This document shows positions 29,901 through 41,104 of a DNA stretch of 64,000 bases, one piece after another. The translations under genes were made by a program, and so were the position numbers. The stretch is taken from positions 108,184 through 172,183 of the forward strand of contig NZ_JAHUXA010000009.1 of assembly GCF_019218745.1 (NCBI RefSeq). The letters are read 5' to 3'. The stretch comes from Enterobacter sp. ENT03 (lineage in GTDB: Bacteria; Pseudomonadota; Gammaproteobacteria; Enterobacterales; Enterobacteriaceae). The notes beneath the pieces are model-generated. The model was not told where the DNA came from. It saw only the letters and a program-made list of their open reading frames with translations, and did not search any database. The stretch's first letter is position 1. The number at the start of each line of letters is the position of its first letter.

Positions 29901-29935
29901 GATTGCCTATTGCCCATTGCCTATTGACCATTGCC
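29901..29935. repeat. Five tandem copies of a seven-base repeat after the beta-lactamase gene
   Basis: Beginning seven bases after the stop codon, the heptamer YATTGCC is repeated as GATTGCC, TATTGCC, CATTGCC, TATTGAC and CATTGCC. It runs straight into a REP element. It is non-coding and could vary in copy number by slippage. Confidence 0.85.
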
Positions 29936-30068
29936 CGGCGGCGCTACGCTTGCCGGGCCTACAACGACAACCTAATGATACGCAGGCCGGGTGAGCGTTA
30001 GCGCCACCCCCACCCGACAAAATCGCCAACATCGTAGGCCGGGTAAGGCGCAGCCGCCACCCGGCAAA
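29934..30068. repeat. Cluster of three REP elements between bla and phoX
   Basis: REP-type palindromes are seen at about 29934-29962 (TTGCCCGGCGGCGCTACGCT and its partner), 29980-30018 and 30031-30066 (GTAGGCCGGGTAAGGCGCAG), in alternating orientation. The cluster lies between two convergent genes and may act as a transcript-end barrier in place of a simple terminator. Confidence 0.85.
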
Positions 30069-30081
30069 AACAATGACTCAC

Positions 30082-32055
30082 TTACGATCCGATAATCCCG
30101 CCATCCGCTTTGGTGATCACCACCGTGGACGAGCGCGGGCGTCCATCCGGTCGGTTATCCGGCCAGTTCGACACCGCGCGCGGGTTCGCTGGATCGGTCA
30201 CATCATCCCCGCCCTCCCCCGGATGCTGAATATTAATAAACAGCGTGCGGTTGTCCGGCGTAAAGGCGATACCGGTGATCTCACAGCCCCGCGGCCCGGT
30301 CAGGAAACGGCGATAATCGTTGCTGCCGGGAATGGTCGCCAGCATCTGGTTATTACCCATCCCGTCATACGCTTTCTGATTGATGGTGCTGGAAGAGACG
30401 TCCGTCTGGATCCACAGCACGCCCTGATGGTCGAATGACAGGCCGTCCGGGCTGCCGAACGCTGCGCCCTGCATAGTGCCTTTCGCCTCCGGCTTATCGC
30501 CATCGTTACGCCCGGCGAGCACCAGAATATCCCAGCTAAAGCGTGCCGCCGCCGGATCGGCGTTATCTTCCCGCCAGTGCATAATGTGACCATACACATT
30601 GTTAGCGCGCGGGTTCGCCGCATCCACCGGCGCTTTGCCCTCTTTGCCGCGATCGCTGTTATTGGTGAGCGTGCAATAGACGCTGCCAGCCGCGTGAGGA
30701 TCGACGGCGATCCACTCCGGACGGTCCATTTTCGTCGCTCCCACCGCATCCGCCGCCAGACGGGTTTTGATCAGCACATCACCCTGATTTTCAAAGCCCT
30801 TGCTGTGATCAAGTCCGTTCTGCCCGAACACCAGCGGCAGCCAGTCGCCGCTGCCGTCTTCATTAAAGCGGGCGACATACAGCGTGCCGGACGCCAGCAA
30901 CTGCATACTGGCGTCGCGGTTGCCTGCGTCATAGTGTTTATCCGAGACAAATTTATAGATGTATTCGAATTTTTGATCGTCGCCCATATAGACCACCACG
31001 CGCTTATCCGCCGCCAGCGTCACCGCGGCCCCTTCGTGCTTGAAGCGGCCCAGCGCCGTGTGTTTACGCGGCGTGGCGTTGGGATCGTAGGGGTCAATTT
31101 CCACTACCCAGCCAAAGCGGTTGGGTTCGTTCGGGGTTTTATCCACGCTAAAGCGCGCATCCACTTCGCTCCAGCGGTAGGACTCGTCACTCTCGGCAAT
31201 GCCATACCGTTTTTCCAGCGCGTTACGCTCGCCTTGCTTAACGAAAATATCGGACCAGTTTTCTTCACAGGTCAGGTAAGTTCCCCACGGCGTATGGCCG
31301 TTGGCGCAGTTCTGCATGGTACCAAGCACCCGCTCACCCTGCGGATCGGCGGCGGTTTTCATCAGCGGGTGATGGCGTGCCGGGCCGGACAGTTCCATAG
31401 GCGTGTTGACGGTGATACGGCGGGCATAGTTTGACGGGCGCACCACCTGCCAGTCGCTGCCGCTTTTTTTCACCTCAATCACCGAGACGCCCATGGCGTT
31501 TTGCCCTTTACGCACCTTGTCGGCATTCCAGTTGGCGGTGCCGTCTTTAAACAGCATGCCGTTATCGATGTATTCGTGGTTCATCGCCAGCAGACCGTGG
31601 GCGGCATTGTCTTCACCGCGCGGCAGGCTGAACCAGGCCATGCCGTCGTGGTGCATCCCCGCCTGCGCCGCCTGCTCGTCGGTGGTATTGCTGGCATCAA
31701 ATTTGAATTCCGGCATCACGCCTTTAATCCCGGTGGCATCGCCCCAGCGGTAAAACGGACGCGCGATATAGCCCTCCGGCACCGTCACGGTATCGGCAGT
31801 TGAAACCGGAATGCTGGTAAAGCCCAGCGATACCGCTTTTGCCAGCGCCGTCGGCTGGGTCATCGCCGCAAAGGCGCTTTCTGCGCGCATTAATGCCGGG
31901 AACGACACGGCAGCGCCCGCCACCGCGCCCATCTGTAAAAAACGACGCCGCGAGAGAAAAACGTCCTTCACGTCCGAAAACACCGGGTTGGCGCTGCGGT
32001 TGCTGATCTCATCGCTGTGTTCTTGTTTGAATACGGATTTTAGTGGCCTGCTCAT
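30082..32055 (-). CDS. PhoX-family alkaline phosphatase (DUF839), Tat-exported
   Basis: The 657-residue protein begins with a long twin-arginine signal, SRRRFLQMGAVAGAAV at residues 35-50, ending near AFA at 63. It should therefore be exported folded to the periplasm. The rest is the PhoX/DUF839 beta-propeller family, with segments such as GCEITGIAFTPDNRTLFINIQHPGE and TCEENWSD near conserved acidic metal ligands. PhoX enzymes are calcium- and iron-dependent phosphomonoesterases, usually induced by phosphate starvation. The ATG at 32055 has an AGGAAG site, and a good Pho-box-like sequence lies 61 bases upstream. E. coli K-12 has no counterpart here. Phosphatase activity is inferred from family, not shown. 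Confidence 0.87.
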   Translation of the reverse strand: MSRPLKSVFKQEHSDEISNRSANPVFSDVKDVFLSRRRFLQMGAVAGAAVSFPALMRAESAFAAMTQPTALAKAVSLGFTSIPVSTADTVTVPEGYIARPFYRWGDATGIKGVMPEFKFDASNTTDEQAAQAGMHHDGMAWFSLPRGEDNAAHGLLAMNHEYIDNGMLFKDGTANWNADKVRKGQNAMGVSVIEVKKSGSDWQVVRPSNYARRITVNTPMELSGPARHHPLMKTAADPQGERVLGTMQNCANGHTPWGTYLTCEENWSDIFVKQGERNALEKRYGIAESDESYRWSEVDARFSVDKTPNEPNRFGWVVEIDPYDPNATPRKHTALGRFKHEGAAVTLAADKRVVVYMGDDQKFEYIYKFVSDKHYDAGNRDASMQLLASGTLYVARFNEDGSGDWLPLVFGQNGLDHSKGFENQGDVLIKTRLAADAVGATKMDRPEWIAVDPHAAGSVYCTLTNNSDRGKEGKAPVDAANPRANNVYGHIMHWREDNADPAAARFSWDILVLAGRNDGDKPEAKGTMQGAAFGSPDGLSFDHQGVLWIQTDVSSSTINQKAYDGMGNNQMLATIPGSNDYRRFLTGPRGCEITGIAFTPDNRTLFINIQHPGEGGDDVTDPANPRAVSNWPDNRPDGRPRSSTVVITKADGGIIGS

Positions 32056-32102
32056 ATCGACTTCCTGTTTCCAGAGGACGGGAAAATAACCATGCGGAGC
32101 AG

Positions 32103-32134
32103 TCTATAAACTTTTTATTACATTTTTATAACAA
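32103..32134 (-). promoter_or_regulatory. Pho-box-like site and -10 box upstream of phoX
   Basis: On the minus strand TTGTTATAAAAATGTAATA (32116-32134) matches the PhoB consensus CTGTCATAWAWCTGTCAYW at 15 of 19 positions, with the two TG-repeats 11 bases apart. A TATAGA -10 hexamer follows at 32103-32108. The spacing (7 bases) is a little short of the usual 10-11. It suggests that PhoB activates the phosphatase gene. Confidence 0.6.
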
Positions 32135-32190
32135 GGCCAGCGACCACGTTAGTCTGTGCGCCATTCGGACAATTCCCGACAGTGTTTCAT

Positions 32191-32208
32191 ATTTCCTCCA
32201 TTTTTCCG
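32191..32208 (+). promoter_or_regulatory. Candidate BaeR box of the mdtA promoter
   Basis: ATTTCCTCCATTTTTCCG matches the BaeR consensus TTTTTCTCCATDATTGGC at about 12 of 18 positions, including the CTCCAT core. It lies 64-81 bases upstream of the mdtA start, as expected for the Bae-activated promoter. A TAGTAT hexamer near 32229 could be the -10 box. Confidence 0.5.
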
Positions 32209-32271
32209 CGGCATAGCATTACTAAACTAGTATCATTCTGCTTAATGTTTCAGGAAGAGATACGAATAACC

Positions 32272-33492
32272 ATGAAAGGCCGTAACAACACCCGCTGGAT
32301 GATCCTTGCAGGGCTGGTGATCGCCGGACTTGCCGCTGCCTGGTACTGGCACTCCACCTCCGCCGCGCCCGCCGGGCAGCAGCGCCAGGCCGGAGCCGGA
32401 CGTCACGGCGCGGGCATGCGTGGCGGCCCTTCCCTCGCGCCGGTACAGGCGGCCACCGCCACCCGCGAAGCCGTACCCCGTTATCTGAGCGGCCTTGGCA
32501 CCATTACGGCCGCGAATACCGTTACCGTGCGCAGCCGCGTTGATGGTCAGCTGCTGGCGGTGCATTTCCAGGAGGGCCAGCAGGTGAAGAAAGGCGATCT
32601 GCTCGCCGAAATCGATCCCAGCCAGTTTAAGGTTGCCCTCGCCCAGGCGCAGGGACAGCTGGCGCGCGACAAGGCGACGCTGGCGAACGCCCGCCGCGAT
32701 CTGGCCCGCTATCAGCAGCTGGTGAAAACCAATCTTGTCTCCCGTCAGGAGCTGGACGCCCAGCAGGCGCTGGTCAGTGAAAGCGAAGGGACGCTGAAAG
32801 CGGATGAAGCCGCCGTGGCCAGCGCGCAGTTACAGCTCGACTGGAGCCGCATCACTGCGCCGATTGATGGTCGCGTTGGCTTAAAACAGGTGGATGCCGG
32901 TAACCAGATCTCCAGCGGCGACACCAGCGGAATTGTGGTGATCACCCAGACGCACCCTGTCGATCTGATCTTCACCCTGCCGGAAAACAACATCGCCACG
33001 ATTGTGAAAGCGCGCAATGCCGGGCAAACGCTGAGCGTCGAAGCCTGGGACCGCACCAACACGCAGAAGCTGAGCACCGGCAGCCTGCTGAGTCTCGATA
33101 ACCAGATCGATGCCACTACCGGCACCATCAAGTTAAAAGCCCGCTTTGAAAATCAGGACGACGCCCTGTTCCCCAACCAGTTCGTCAATGCGCGCATGCT
33201 GGTGGATACCGAGCAGGACGCGGTGGTGATCCCGGCGGCGGCGCTGCAAATGGGCAACGAGGGCAATTTCGTCTGGGTGCTTAACGATCAGAATATCGTC
33301 AGTAAACACACCGTCACGCCAGGCATTCAGGACAGCCAGAAAGTGGTGATCGCCGCCGGGCTTTCCGCGGGCGATCGCGTGGTCACCGACGGCATCGACC
33401 GTCTGACCGAAGGGGCGAAAGTGGAAGTGGTGGACGCGCATGACGCCAGCGCTGCACCAGTGAAGGAACGCGCTAAAGGAGCGAAATCCTGA
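32272..33492 (+). CDS. mdtA: MdtA, periplasmic adaptor of the MdtABC efflux pump
   Basis: MdtA joins the RND pump MdtBC to TolC and helps expel novobiocin, bile salts and similar compounds. The 406-residue protein has an N-terminal anchor (residues 8-24) and a proline/glycine-rich linker. The lipoyl half [21 protein letters not shown] leads into an alpha-hairpin rich in Ala and Gln (about 115-180), and the second lipoyl half is [18 protein letters not shown]. The open frame reaches back to 32182, but MKGRNNTRW at 32272 matches the family start and has an AAGAG site. Its TGA overlaps the mdtB ATG by one base. Confidence 0.95.
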   Translation: MKGRNNTRWMILAGLVIAGLAAAWYWHSTSAAPAGQQRQAGAGRHGAGMRGGPSLAPVQAATATREAVPRYLSGLGTITAANTVTVRSRVDGQLLAVHFQEGQQVKKGDLLAEIDPSQFKVALAQAQGQLARDKATLANARRDLARYQQLVKTNLVSRQELDAQQALVSESEGTLKADEAAVASAQLQLDWSRITAPIDGRVGLKQVDAGNQISSGDTSGIVVITQTHPVDLIFTLPENNIATIVKARNAGQTLSVEAWDRTNTQKLSTGSLLSLDNQIDATTGTIKLKARFENQDDALFPNQFVNARMLVDTEQDAVVIPAAALQMGNEGNFVWVLNDQNIVSKHTVTPGIQDSQKVVIAAGLSAGDRVVTDGIDRLTEGAKVEVVDAHDASAAPVKERAKGAKS

Positions 33493-36400
33493 TGCAGGTG
33501 CTACCGCCCAGCCGTACCGGCGGCCCGTCCCGCCTGTTTATTTTGCGTCCGGTCGCCACCACGCTGTTGATGGTGGCGATTTTACTCGCCGGGATCATCG
33601 GCTACCGTTTTTTACCCGTCTCCGCCCTGCCGGAAGTGGATTACCCGACCATTCAGGTGGTGACGCTCTACCCTGGCGCCAGCCCGGATGTGATGACCTC
33701 TGCGGTCACCGCGCCCCTTGAACGCCAGTTCGGGCAGATGTCCGGCTTAAAACAGATGTCGTCGCAAAGCTCCGGCGGCGCGTCGGTGGTGACGTTACAG
33801 TTCCAGCTTTCGCTGCCGCTGGATGTCGCCGAGCAGGAGGTGCAGGCCGCCATCAACGCCGCCACTAATCTGCTGCCGTCGGATCTGCCGAACCCACCGG
33901 TGTACAACAAAGTGAACCCTGCGGATCCGCCGATCATGACGCTGGCGGTGACCTCCAGCGCCATGCCGATGACGCAGGTGGAAGACATGGTGGAAACCCG
34001 TGTCGCACAGAAAATATCTCAGGTGTCCGGCGTCGGTCTGGTGACCCTCTCCGGCGGCCAGCGCCCTGCGGTGCGGGTGAAGCTCAACGCCCAGGCGATT
34101 GCCGCCCTCGGCCTGACCAGTGAAACCATTCGTACCGCCATCACCAGCGCTAACGTTAACTCCGCCAAAGGCAGCCTCGACGGCCCGACGCGGGCGGTGA
34201 CGCTGTCAGCCAACGACCAGATGCAGTCTGCGGAAGAGTACCGCAAGCTGATCGTCGCGTATCAAAACGGCGCGCCGATCCGCTTAGGGGATGTCGCCAC
34301 CATCGAACAGGGGGCGGAAAACCGCTGGCTGGGTGCCTGGGCCAATAAAGAGCCGGCGATTGTGATGAACGTGCAGCGCCAGCCGGGGGCGAATATTCTC
34401 GATACCGCCGACAGCATCCGCGCCATGCTGCCGCAGTTAACCGCCAGCCTGCCGAAATCGGTGGAGGTCAACGTCCTTTCCGATCGCACCACCAATATTC
34501 GCGCCTCGGTGTCCGACACCCAGTTTGAGCTGATGCTGGCGATTGCGCTGGTGGTGATGATCATCTATGTGTTTTTGCGTAACGTCCCGGCGACAGTTAT
34601 TCCCGGCGTCGCGGTGCCGCTGTCGCTCATCGGCACCTTTGCGGTGATGGTGTTTCTGGATTTCTCGATCAATAACCTGACGCTGATGGCACTGACCATC
34701 GCCACCGGCTTTGTGGTGGACGATGCGATTGTGGTGATCGAAAACATCTCCCGCTATATCGAAAAAGGCGAAAAGCCGCTGGCGGCGGCGCTCAAGGGCG
34801 CGGGGGAAATTGGCTTCACCATTATTTCCTTAACCCTGTCGCTGATTGCGGTGCTGATCCCGCTGCTGTTTATGGGGGACATCGTCGGGCGGCTGTTCCG
34901 CGAGTTTGCCGTCACGCTGGCGGTGGCGATTTTGATTTCCGCCGTGGTGTCGCTGACGTTAACGCCGATGATGTGCGCCCGCATGTTGAGCGCCGAATCG
35001 CTGCGCAAACAGAACCGCTTCTCCCGCGCCTCCGAGCGCTTTTTTGAACGGGTGATCGCCGCGTACGGGCGCGGGCTGGCGAAAGTGCTTAACCATCCGT
35101 GGCTGACGCTGGGGGTCGCGTTTGCCACCCTGCTGCTGTCGGTGTTGCTGTGGGTGATGATCCCGAAAGGCTTCTTCCCGGTGCAGGATAACGGCATTAT
35201 TCAGGGCACCTTACAGGCGCCGCAGTCGGCATCGTTTGCCAGCATGGCCGAACGTCAGCGCCAGGTGAGCGATATTGTGTTGAAGGATCCGGCGGTGGAA
35301 AGCCTGACGGCGTTTGTCGGCGTGGACGGCACGAACCCGGCGCTGAACAGCGCACGTCTGCAAATTAACCTTAAACCGCTCGACGATCGCGATGACCGCG
35401 TTCCGGCGGTGACCGAACGGCTGCAAAACGCGGTGGCAAAAGTGCCCGGCGTGGCGCTCTATCTGCAACCGACCCAGGATCTGACCATCGACACCACCGT
35501 CAGCCGCACGCAGTATCAGTTTACCCTGCGGGCCTCGTCGCTGGAGTCGCTCAGCACCTGGGTGCCGCAACTGATGAACAAATTGCAGGCGCGGCCGGAG
35601 CTGGCAGACGTCAGCAGCGACTGGCAGGACAAAGGGCTGGCGGCCTGGATCAATGTCGATCGCGACAGCGCCAGCCGGCTCGGTATCAGCATGGCGGATG
35701 TCGATAACGCCCTGTATAACGCTTTTGGTCAGCGGCTGATCTCCACCATTTACACCCAGGCGAATCAGTACCGCGTGGTGCTGGAGCATGACACCACCAG
35801 CACGCCAGGACTGGCGGCGCTGGACACCGTGCGTCTGACCGGCAGCGACGGCGGCGTGGTGCCGCTCAGCGCCATTGCGAAAGTGGAGCAGCGCTTTACG
35901 CCGCTGTCGATCAACCACCTCGATCAGTTCCCGTCCACCACCATCTCCTTTAACGTGCAGGACGGTTACGCGCTGGGCGAGGCGGTGCAGGCGATCCTCG
36001 ACACGGAAAAAACCATCAGCTTCCCGACGGACATCACCACCGAGTTTCAGGGCAGCACGCTGGCCTTCCAGGACGCCCTCGGCAGCACGGTGTGGCTGAT
36101 TGTCGCGGCGGTGGTGGCGATGTACATCGTGCTTGGCGTGCTGTACGAAAGCTTTATCCACCCGATCACCATCCTCTCCACGTTACCCACGGCGGGTGTT
36201 GGTGCGCTGATGGCGCTGATGCTCGCAGGGGCGGAACTGGATGTGATCGCCATTATCGGCATTATTTTGCTGATCGGCATCGTCAAGAAAAACGCCATCA
36301 TGATGATCGACTTTGCGCTGGCCGCTGAGCGCGAGCAGGGCATGTCGCCGCGGGAGGCGATTTATCAGGCCTGTCTGCTGCGTTTCAGGCCGATCCTGAT

Positions 36401-36614
36401 GACCACCCTCGCCGCCCTGCTCGGCGCGCTGCCGCTGATGCTCAGTACCGGCGTCGGCGCGGAGCTACGCCGTCCACTGGGCATCGGCATGGTGGGCGGT
36501 CTGCTGGTAAGCCAGGTGCTGACGCTGTTTACCACGCCGGTGATCTATCTGCTGTTTGACCGCCTGGCGCTGTCGCTGCGCCGCCGTTTCCCGGCCCGCC
36601 ATGAGGAGGCGTAA
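33492..36614 (+). CDS. mdtB: MdtB, RND efflux pump subunit
   Basis: MdtB forms an unusual heterotrimer with MdtC (two MdtB to one MdtC in E. coli) and exports drugs with proton antiport. At 1040 residues it equals the E. coli protein. It has the RND pattern: helix 1 near 15-35, a large periplasmic loop, helices 2-6 between about 340 and 500, a second loop and helices 8-12 after 860. The TM4 proton-relay aspartates are in [15 protein letters not shown]. The second half mirrors the first with [19 protein letters not shown]. Confidence 0.96.
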   Translation: MQVLPPSRTGGPSRLFILRPVATTLLMVAILLAGIIGYRFLPVSALPEVDYPTIQVVTLYPGASPDVMTSAVTAPLERQFGQMSGLKQMSSQSSGGASVVTLQFQLSLPLDVAEQEVQAAINAATNLLPSDLPNPPVYNKVNPADPPIMTLAVTSSAMPMTQVEDMVETRVAQKISQVSGVGLVTLSGGQRPAVRVKLNAQAIAALGLTSETIRTAITSANVNSAKGSLDGPTRAVTLSANDQMQSAEEYRKLIVAYQNGAPIRLGDVATIEQGAENRWLGAWANKEPAIVMNVQRQPGANILDTADSIRAMLPQLTASLPKSVEVNVLSDRTTNIRASVSDTQFELMLAIALVVMIIYVFLRNVPATVIPGVAVPLSLIGTFAVMVFLDFSINNLTLMALTIATGFVVDDAIVVIENISRYIEKGEKPLAAALKGAGEIGFTIISLTLSLIAVLIPLLFMGDIVGRLFREFAVTLAVAILISAVVSLTLTPMMCARMLSAESLRKQNRFSRASERFFERVIAAYGRGLAKVLNHPWLTLGVAFATLLLSVLLWVMIPKGFFPVQDNGIIQGTLQAPQSASFASMAERQRQVSDIVLKDPAVESLTAFVGVDGTNPALNSARLQINLKPLDDRDDRVPAVTERLQNAVAKVPGVALYLQPTQDLTIDTTVSRTQYQFTLRASSLESLSTWVPQLMNKLQARPELADVSSDWQDKGLAAWINVDRDSASRLGISMADVDNALYNAFGQRLISTIYTQANQYRVVLEHDTTSTPGLAALDTVRLTGSDGGVVPLSAIAKVEQRFTPLSINHLDQFPSTTISFNVQDGYALGEAVQAILDTEKTISFPTDITTEFQGSTLAFQDALGSTVWLIVAAVVAMYIVLGVLYESFIHPITILSTLPTAGVGALMALMLAGAELDVIAIIGIILLIGIVKKNAIMMIDFALAAEREQGMSPREAIYQACLLRFRPILMTTLAALLGALPLMLSTGVGAELRRPLGIGMVGGLLVSQVLTLFTTPVIYLLFDRLALSLRRRFPARHEEA

Positions 36615-39600
36615 GTGAAGTTTTTCGCCCTCTTCATTTATCGTCCGGTGGCGACCATCCTGATTTCGCTGGCCATCACCCTGTGCGGCATTCTCGGCTT
36701 TCGCATGCTGCCAGTCGCGCCGCTGCCGCAGGTGGATTATCCGGTGATCATGGTCAGCGCCTCGCTGCCAGGCGCGTCGCCGGAAACCATGGCTTCGTCG
36801 GTGGCGACGCCGCTGGAGCGCGCGCTGGGCCGCATTGCCGGGGTCAACGAAATGACCTCCTCCAGTTCACTGGGCAGTACGCGCATTATTCTGGAATTTA
36901 AATTCGACCGTGACATCAACGGCGCGGCGCGGGACGTGCAGGCAGCGATCAACGCTGCGCAAAGCCTGCTGCCGAGCGGTATGCCCAGCCGCCCGACTTA
37001 TCGCAAAGCGAACCCGTCTGATGCGCCGATCATGATCCTGACGCTGACCTCAGACACCTGGTCCCAGGGGCAGCTGTATGACTTCGCCTCCACCCAGCTG
37101 GCGCAGAATATCGCGCAGATAGAGGGCGTGGGCGATGTCGACGTGGGCGGCAGTTCGCTGCCTGCGGTGCGCGTTGGGCTTAATCCGCAGGCGCTGTTTA
37201 ATCAGGGCGTATCGCTCGACGATGTACGCACCGCCATCAGCAATGCCAACGTGCGTCGCCCGCAGGGGGCCGTGGAAGATGGCACCCATCGCTGGCAGTT
37301 GCAGACCAACGACGAGCTGAAAACCGCGGCGGAATACCAGCCGCTGATCGTCCATTACCACAATGGCGCGGCGGTGCGCCTTGGCGACGTCGCCAGCGTC
37401 ACCGACTCGGTGGAGAACGTGCGTAACGCCGGGATGACCAACGCCAAACCGGCGATTTTGCTGATGATCCGCAAGCTGCCGGAAGCCAATATTATCCAGA
37501 CCGTTGACAGTATTCGCGCGCAGTTGCCACTGATGCAGAAAAGCATTCCCGCCGCCATTGATTTGCAGATCGCCCAGGATCGCTCCCCGACTATTCGCGC
37601 GTCGCTGGAAGAAGTGGAGCAGACGCTGATTATTTCGGTGGCGCTGGTGATCCTCGTGGTGTTCCTGTTCCTGCGCTCCGGGCGCGCGACACTTATCCCG
37701 GCGGTGGCGGTGCCGGTGTCGCTGATCGGCACCTTCGCCGCCATGTACCTGTGCGGGTTCAGCCTCAATAATCTGTCGCTGATGGCGCTGACCATCGCCA
37801 CCGGTTTTGTGGTGGATGACGCGATCGTGGTGCTGGAAAATATCTCCCGCCATCTGGAAGCGGGCATGAAGCCGTTACAGGCGGCGCTCCAGGGGACGCG
37901 GGAAGTGGGCTTTACCGTGCTGTCGATGAGCCTGTCACTGGTGGCGGTGTTCCTGCCGCTGCTGCTGATGGACGGGCTGCCGGGCCGCCTGTTGCGTGAA
38001 TTCGCCGTGACGCTGTCGGTGGCGATTGGTATTTCGCTGGTGGTGTCGCTGACCCTGACGCCGATGATGTGCGGCTGGTTGCTGAAAAGCGCGACACCGC
38101 GTAGCCGCCCGCGCGAACGTGGTTTTGGTCGGCTGCTGGTAGCCATGCAGCAGGGTTATGGCCGCTCGCTGAAATGGGTGCTCAGGCATACCCGGCTGGT
38201 GGGCGTGGTGCTGCTCGGCACTATCGTGCTTAACGTCTGGCTCTATATCTCCATCCCGAAAACCTTCTTCCCGGAGCAGGATACCGGGGTGCTGATGGGC
38301 GGTATTCAGGCGGATCAGAGTATTTCGTTTCAGGCGATGCGCGGCAAGCTGGAAGATTTCATGAAGATTATCCGTGACGATCCGGCGGTGGATAACGTCA
38401 CCGGCTTTACCGGCGGATCGCGCGTCAACAGCGGCATGATGTTTATCACCCTTAAACCGCGGGATGAGCGTCATGAGAGCGCCCAGCAGATCATTGACCG
38501 CCTGCGCGTGAAGCTGGCGAAAGAGCCGGGGGCGAGTCTGTTTTTGATGGCGGTGCAGGATATTCGCGTCGGCGGACGCCAGTCCAACGCCAGCTACCAG
38601 TACGCGCTCTTGTCAGATGATTTGAGCGCCCTGCGCGAGTGGGAACCCAAAATTCGTAAAGCGCTGGCGGCATTGCCGCAGCTGGCAGACGTGAATTCAG
38701 ATCAGCAGGATAACGGCGCGGAAATGAGCCTGACCTACGATCGTGAAAGCATGTCGCGGCTTGGCATCAGCGTGCAGGCGGCCAACAGTCTGCTGAATAA
38801 CGCTTTCGGCCAGCGGCAGATTTCCACCATCTATCAGCCGCTGAACCAGTACAAAGTGGTGATGGAGGTCGATCCGCGCTACACCCAGGACATCAGCGCC
38901 CTGGATAAAATGTTCGTCATTAATAACGACGGCAAGGCCATTCCGCTGTCCTATTTCGCGAAATGGCAGCCTGCCAATGCGCCGCTGTCGGTGAACCACC
39001 AGGGGCTGTCGGCGGCGTCAACCATCGCCTTTAACCTGCCGGCGGGCGTAGCGTTGTCGGACGCGAGCGATGCCATTAACCGCACCATGACGCAGCTCGG
39101 CGTGCCTGCCTCGGTGCGCGGCAGCTTTGCGGGAACGGCGCAGGTGTTCCAGGACACCATGAGCTCGCAGGTGATCCTGATCCTTGCCGCCATTGCCACG
39201 GTGTATATCGTGCTGGGCGTACTCTATGAGAGCTATATTCACCCGCTGACGATTTTATCGACGTTGCCCTCCGCCGGGGTCGGGGCGCTGCTGGCGCTGG
39301 AGCTGTTCGGCGCGCCCTTCAGCCTGATCGCGCTGATTGGTATTATGCTGCTGATCGGCATCGTGAAGAAAAACGCCATTATGATGGTGGATTTCGCCCT
39401 TGAGGCCCAGCGCAACGGCAACATGACGCCGGACGAGGCGATTTTCCAGGCCTGCCTGCTGCGATTTCGCCCGATCATGATGACCACCCTGGCGGCACTG
39501 TTCGGCGCACTGCCGCTGGTGATCTCCGCCGGGGATGGTTCGGAACTGCGCCAGCCGCTCGGCATCACCATCGTCGGCGGGCTGGTGATGAGCCAGTTGC

Positions 39601-39692
39601 TGACGCTGTACACCACGCCGGTGGTGTATCTGTTCTTTGATCGTCTGCGGCTGCGCTTTACGCGTAAAAACCAACAGTTGATAAGTGAGTAA
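36615..39692 (+). CDS. mdtC: MdtC, RND efflux pump subunit
   Basis: MdtC is the second RND subunit of the MdtABC-TolC pump. The 1025-residue protein starts with GTG after GAGGAGGCGTAA, directly abutting the mdtB stop. It has the same 12-helix, two-loop layout as MdtB. The TM4 aspartate pair sits in [18 protein letters not shown], and the C-terminal repeat of the fold is [18 protein letters not shown]. Similarity to MdtB shows an old duplication. Confidence 0.96.
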   Translation: MKFFALFIYRPVATILISLAITLCGILGFRMLPVAPLPQVDYPVIMVSASLPGASPETMASSVATPLERALGRIAGVNEMTSSSSLGSTRIILEFKFDRDINGAARDVQAAINAAQSLLPSGMPSRPTYRKANPSDAPIMILTLTSDTWSQGQLYDFASTQLAQNIAQIEGVGDVDVGGSSLPAVRVGLNPQALFNQGVSLDDVRTAISNANVRRPQGAVEDGTHRWQLQTNDELKTAAEYQPLIVHYHNGAAVRLGDVASVTDSVENVRNAGMTNAKPAILLMIRKLPEANIIQTVDSIRAQLPLMQKSIPAAIDLQIAQDRSPTIRASLEEVEQTLIISVALVILVVFLFLRSGRATLIPAVAVPVSLIGTFAAMYLCGFSLNNLSLMALTIATGFVVDDAIVVLENISRHLEAGMKPLQAALQGTREVGFTVLSMSLSLVAVFLPLLLMDGLPGRLLREFAVTLSVAIGISLVVSLTLTPMMCGWLLKSATPRSRPRERGFGRLLVAMQQGYGRSLKWVLRHTRLVGVVLLGTIVLNVWLYISIPKTFFPEQDTGVLMGGIQADQSISFQAMRGKLEDFMKIIRDDPAVDNVTGFTGGSRVNSGMMFITLKPRDERHESAQQIIDRLRVKLAKEPGASLFLMAVQDIRVGGRQSNASYQYALLSDDLSALREWEPKIRKALAALPQLADVNSDQQDNGAEMSLTYDRESMSRLGISVQAANSLLNNAFGQRQISTIYQPLNQYKVVMEVDPRYTQDISALDKMFVINNDGKAIPLSYFAKWQPANAPLSVNHQGLSAASTIAFNLPAGVALSDASDAINRTMTQLGVPASVRGSFAGTAQVFQDTMSSQVILILAAIATVYIVLGVLYESYIHPLTILSTLPSAGVGALLALELFGAPFSLIALIGIMLLIGIVKKNAIMMVDFALEAQRNGNMTPDEAIFQACLLRFRPIMMTTLAALFGALPLVISAGDGSELRQPLGITIVGGLVMSQLLTLYTTPVVYLFFDRLRLRFTRKNQQLISE

Positions 39693-41102
39693 ATGACTGA
39701 CCTGTCCAGAAATGTACGCTGGCAATTGTGGATCGTCGCCGTGGGCTTTTTCATGCAGGCGCTGGATACCACTATTGTGAATACCGCCCTTCCCTCGATG
39801 GCGCAAAGTCTCGGGGAGAGTCCGCTGCATATGCATATGGTGATCGTCGCCTATGTGCTGACGGTGGCGGTGATGCTGCCTGCCAGCGGCTGGCTGGCGG
39901 ATAAGGTCGGCGTGCGAAATGTATTTTTCAGCGCCATCGTGCTGTTCACGCTTGGCTCGCTGTTTTGCGCCCGCGCCGCCACGCTGGACGAACTGGTCAT
40001 GGCCCGCGTGCTACAGGGCGTCGGCGGGGCAATGATGGTGCCAGTCGGACGACTGACGGTGATGAAGATCGTGCCGCGCGCGCAGTATATGGCGGCGATG
40101 ACCTTCGTCACCCTGCCCGGTCAGGTCGGTCCGCTGTTAGGCCCGGCTCTCGGCGGCGTGCTGGTGGAATACGCCTCCTGGCACTGGATCTTTTTGATTA
40201 ACCTGCCGGTGGGCATTATCGGTGCGATCGCTACGCTGTGGCTGATGCCGAATTACACCCTGCAAACCCGCCGTTTCGATATGTGGGGGTTTGTGCTGCT
40301 GGCACTGGGCATGGCGGCGCTGACGCTGGCGCTGGACGGACAAAAAGCAGACGGGCAATCTCCGCTGCTGCCGGTGGTGCTGGTGGCGGCGGGCGTGGTG
40401 GCGCTGCTGCTCTATCTGCGTCACGCCAGAGACAACGAGCGCGCGCTGTTCCGGCTGACGCTGTTTCACACCCGCAGTTTTTCCCTCGGCCTGCTCGGCA
40501 GCTTCGCCGGACGTATCGGCAGCGGCATGCTGCCCTTTATGACGCCGGTCTTTTTGCAGATTGGCCTCGGGTTTTCGCCGTTTCACGCGGGGCTGATGAT
40601 GATCCCGATGGTGCTCGGCAGCATGGGCATGAAGCGGATTGTGGTGCAGGTCGTGAACCATTTCGGCTATCGCCGGGTGCTGGTCGGCAGTACGCTGGGG
40701 CTGGCGCTGGTCAGCCTGCTGTTTATGACGACCGCGCTGCTCGGCTGGTATTACCTGCTGCCGGTGGTGCTGTTTTTGCAGGGCATGATCAACTCGATGC
40801 GCTTTTCGTCGATGAATACCCTGACGCTGAAAGATCTGCCCGATGACCTGGCGAGCAGCGGCAATAGTCTGCTGTCGATGGTGATGCAGCTGTCGATGAG
40901 CGTCGGGGTATCCGTCGCCGGGCTGCTGCTCGGCCTGTTTGGTCAGCACCATCTGGCAGCAGACAGCGGCATGGCGCACCAGGTCTTTATCTATACCTGG
41001 CTGTGCATGGCGGCGATCATCGCCCTGCCCGCGCTGGTGTTTGCCCGCGTCCCCAATGACGCCAGTAAAAACGTGGTGCTTGCCCGCCGCAAAAGGAGAT
41101 AA
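39693..41102 (+). CDS. mdtD: MdtD (IceT), major facilitator transporter of the bae operon
   Basis: This is a 14-helix DHA2-type major facilitator of 469 residues. Near the start it carries the antiporter-like [19 protein letters not shown], and [13 protein letters not shown] is the motif A equivalent between helices 2 and 3. It is not required for drug export by MdtABC. In E. coli it has been described as an iron-citrate exporter, so efflux of a metal chelate is the best family-based guess. It begins at the base after the mdtC stop. Confidence 0.94.
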   Translation: MTDLSRNVRWQLWIVAVGFFMQALDTTIVNTALPSMAQSLGESPLHMHMVIVAYVLTVAVMLPASGWLADKVGVRNVFFSAIVLFTLGSLFCARAATLDELVMARVLQGVGGAMMVPVGRLTVMKIVPRAQYMAAMTFVTLPGQVGPLLGPALGGVLVEYASWHWIFLINLPVGIIGAIATLWLMPNYTLQTRRFDMWGFVLLALGMAALTLALDGQKADGQSPLLPVVLVAAGVVALLLYLRHARDNERALFRLTLFHTRSFSLGLLGSFAGRIGSGMLPFMTPVFLQIGLGFSPFHAGLMMIPMVLGSMGMKRIVVQVVNHFGYRRVLVGSTLGLALVSLLFMTTALLGWYYLLPVVLFLQGMINSMRFSSMNTLTLKDLPDDLASSGNSLLSMVMQLSMSVGVSVAGLLLGLFGQHHLAADSGMAHQVFIYTWLCMAAIIALPALVFARVPNDASKNVVLARRKRR

Positions 41103-41104
41103 CG

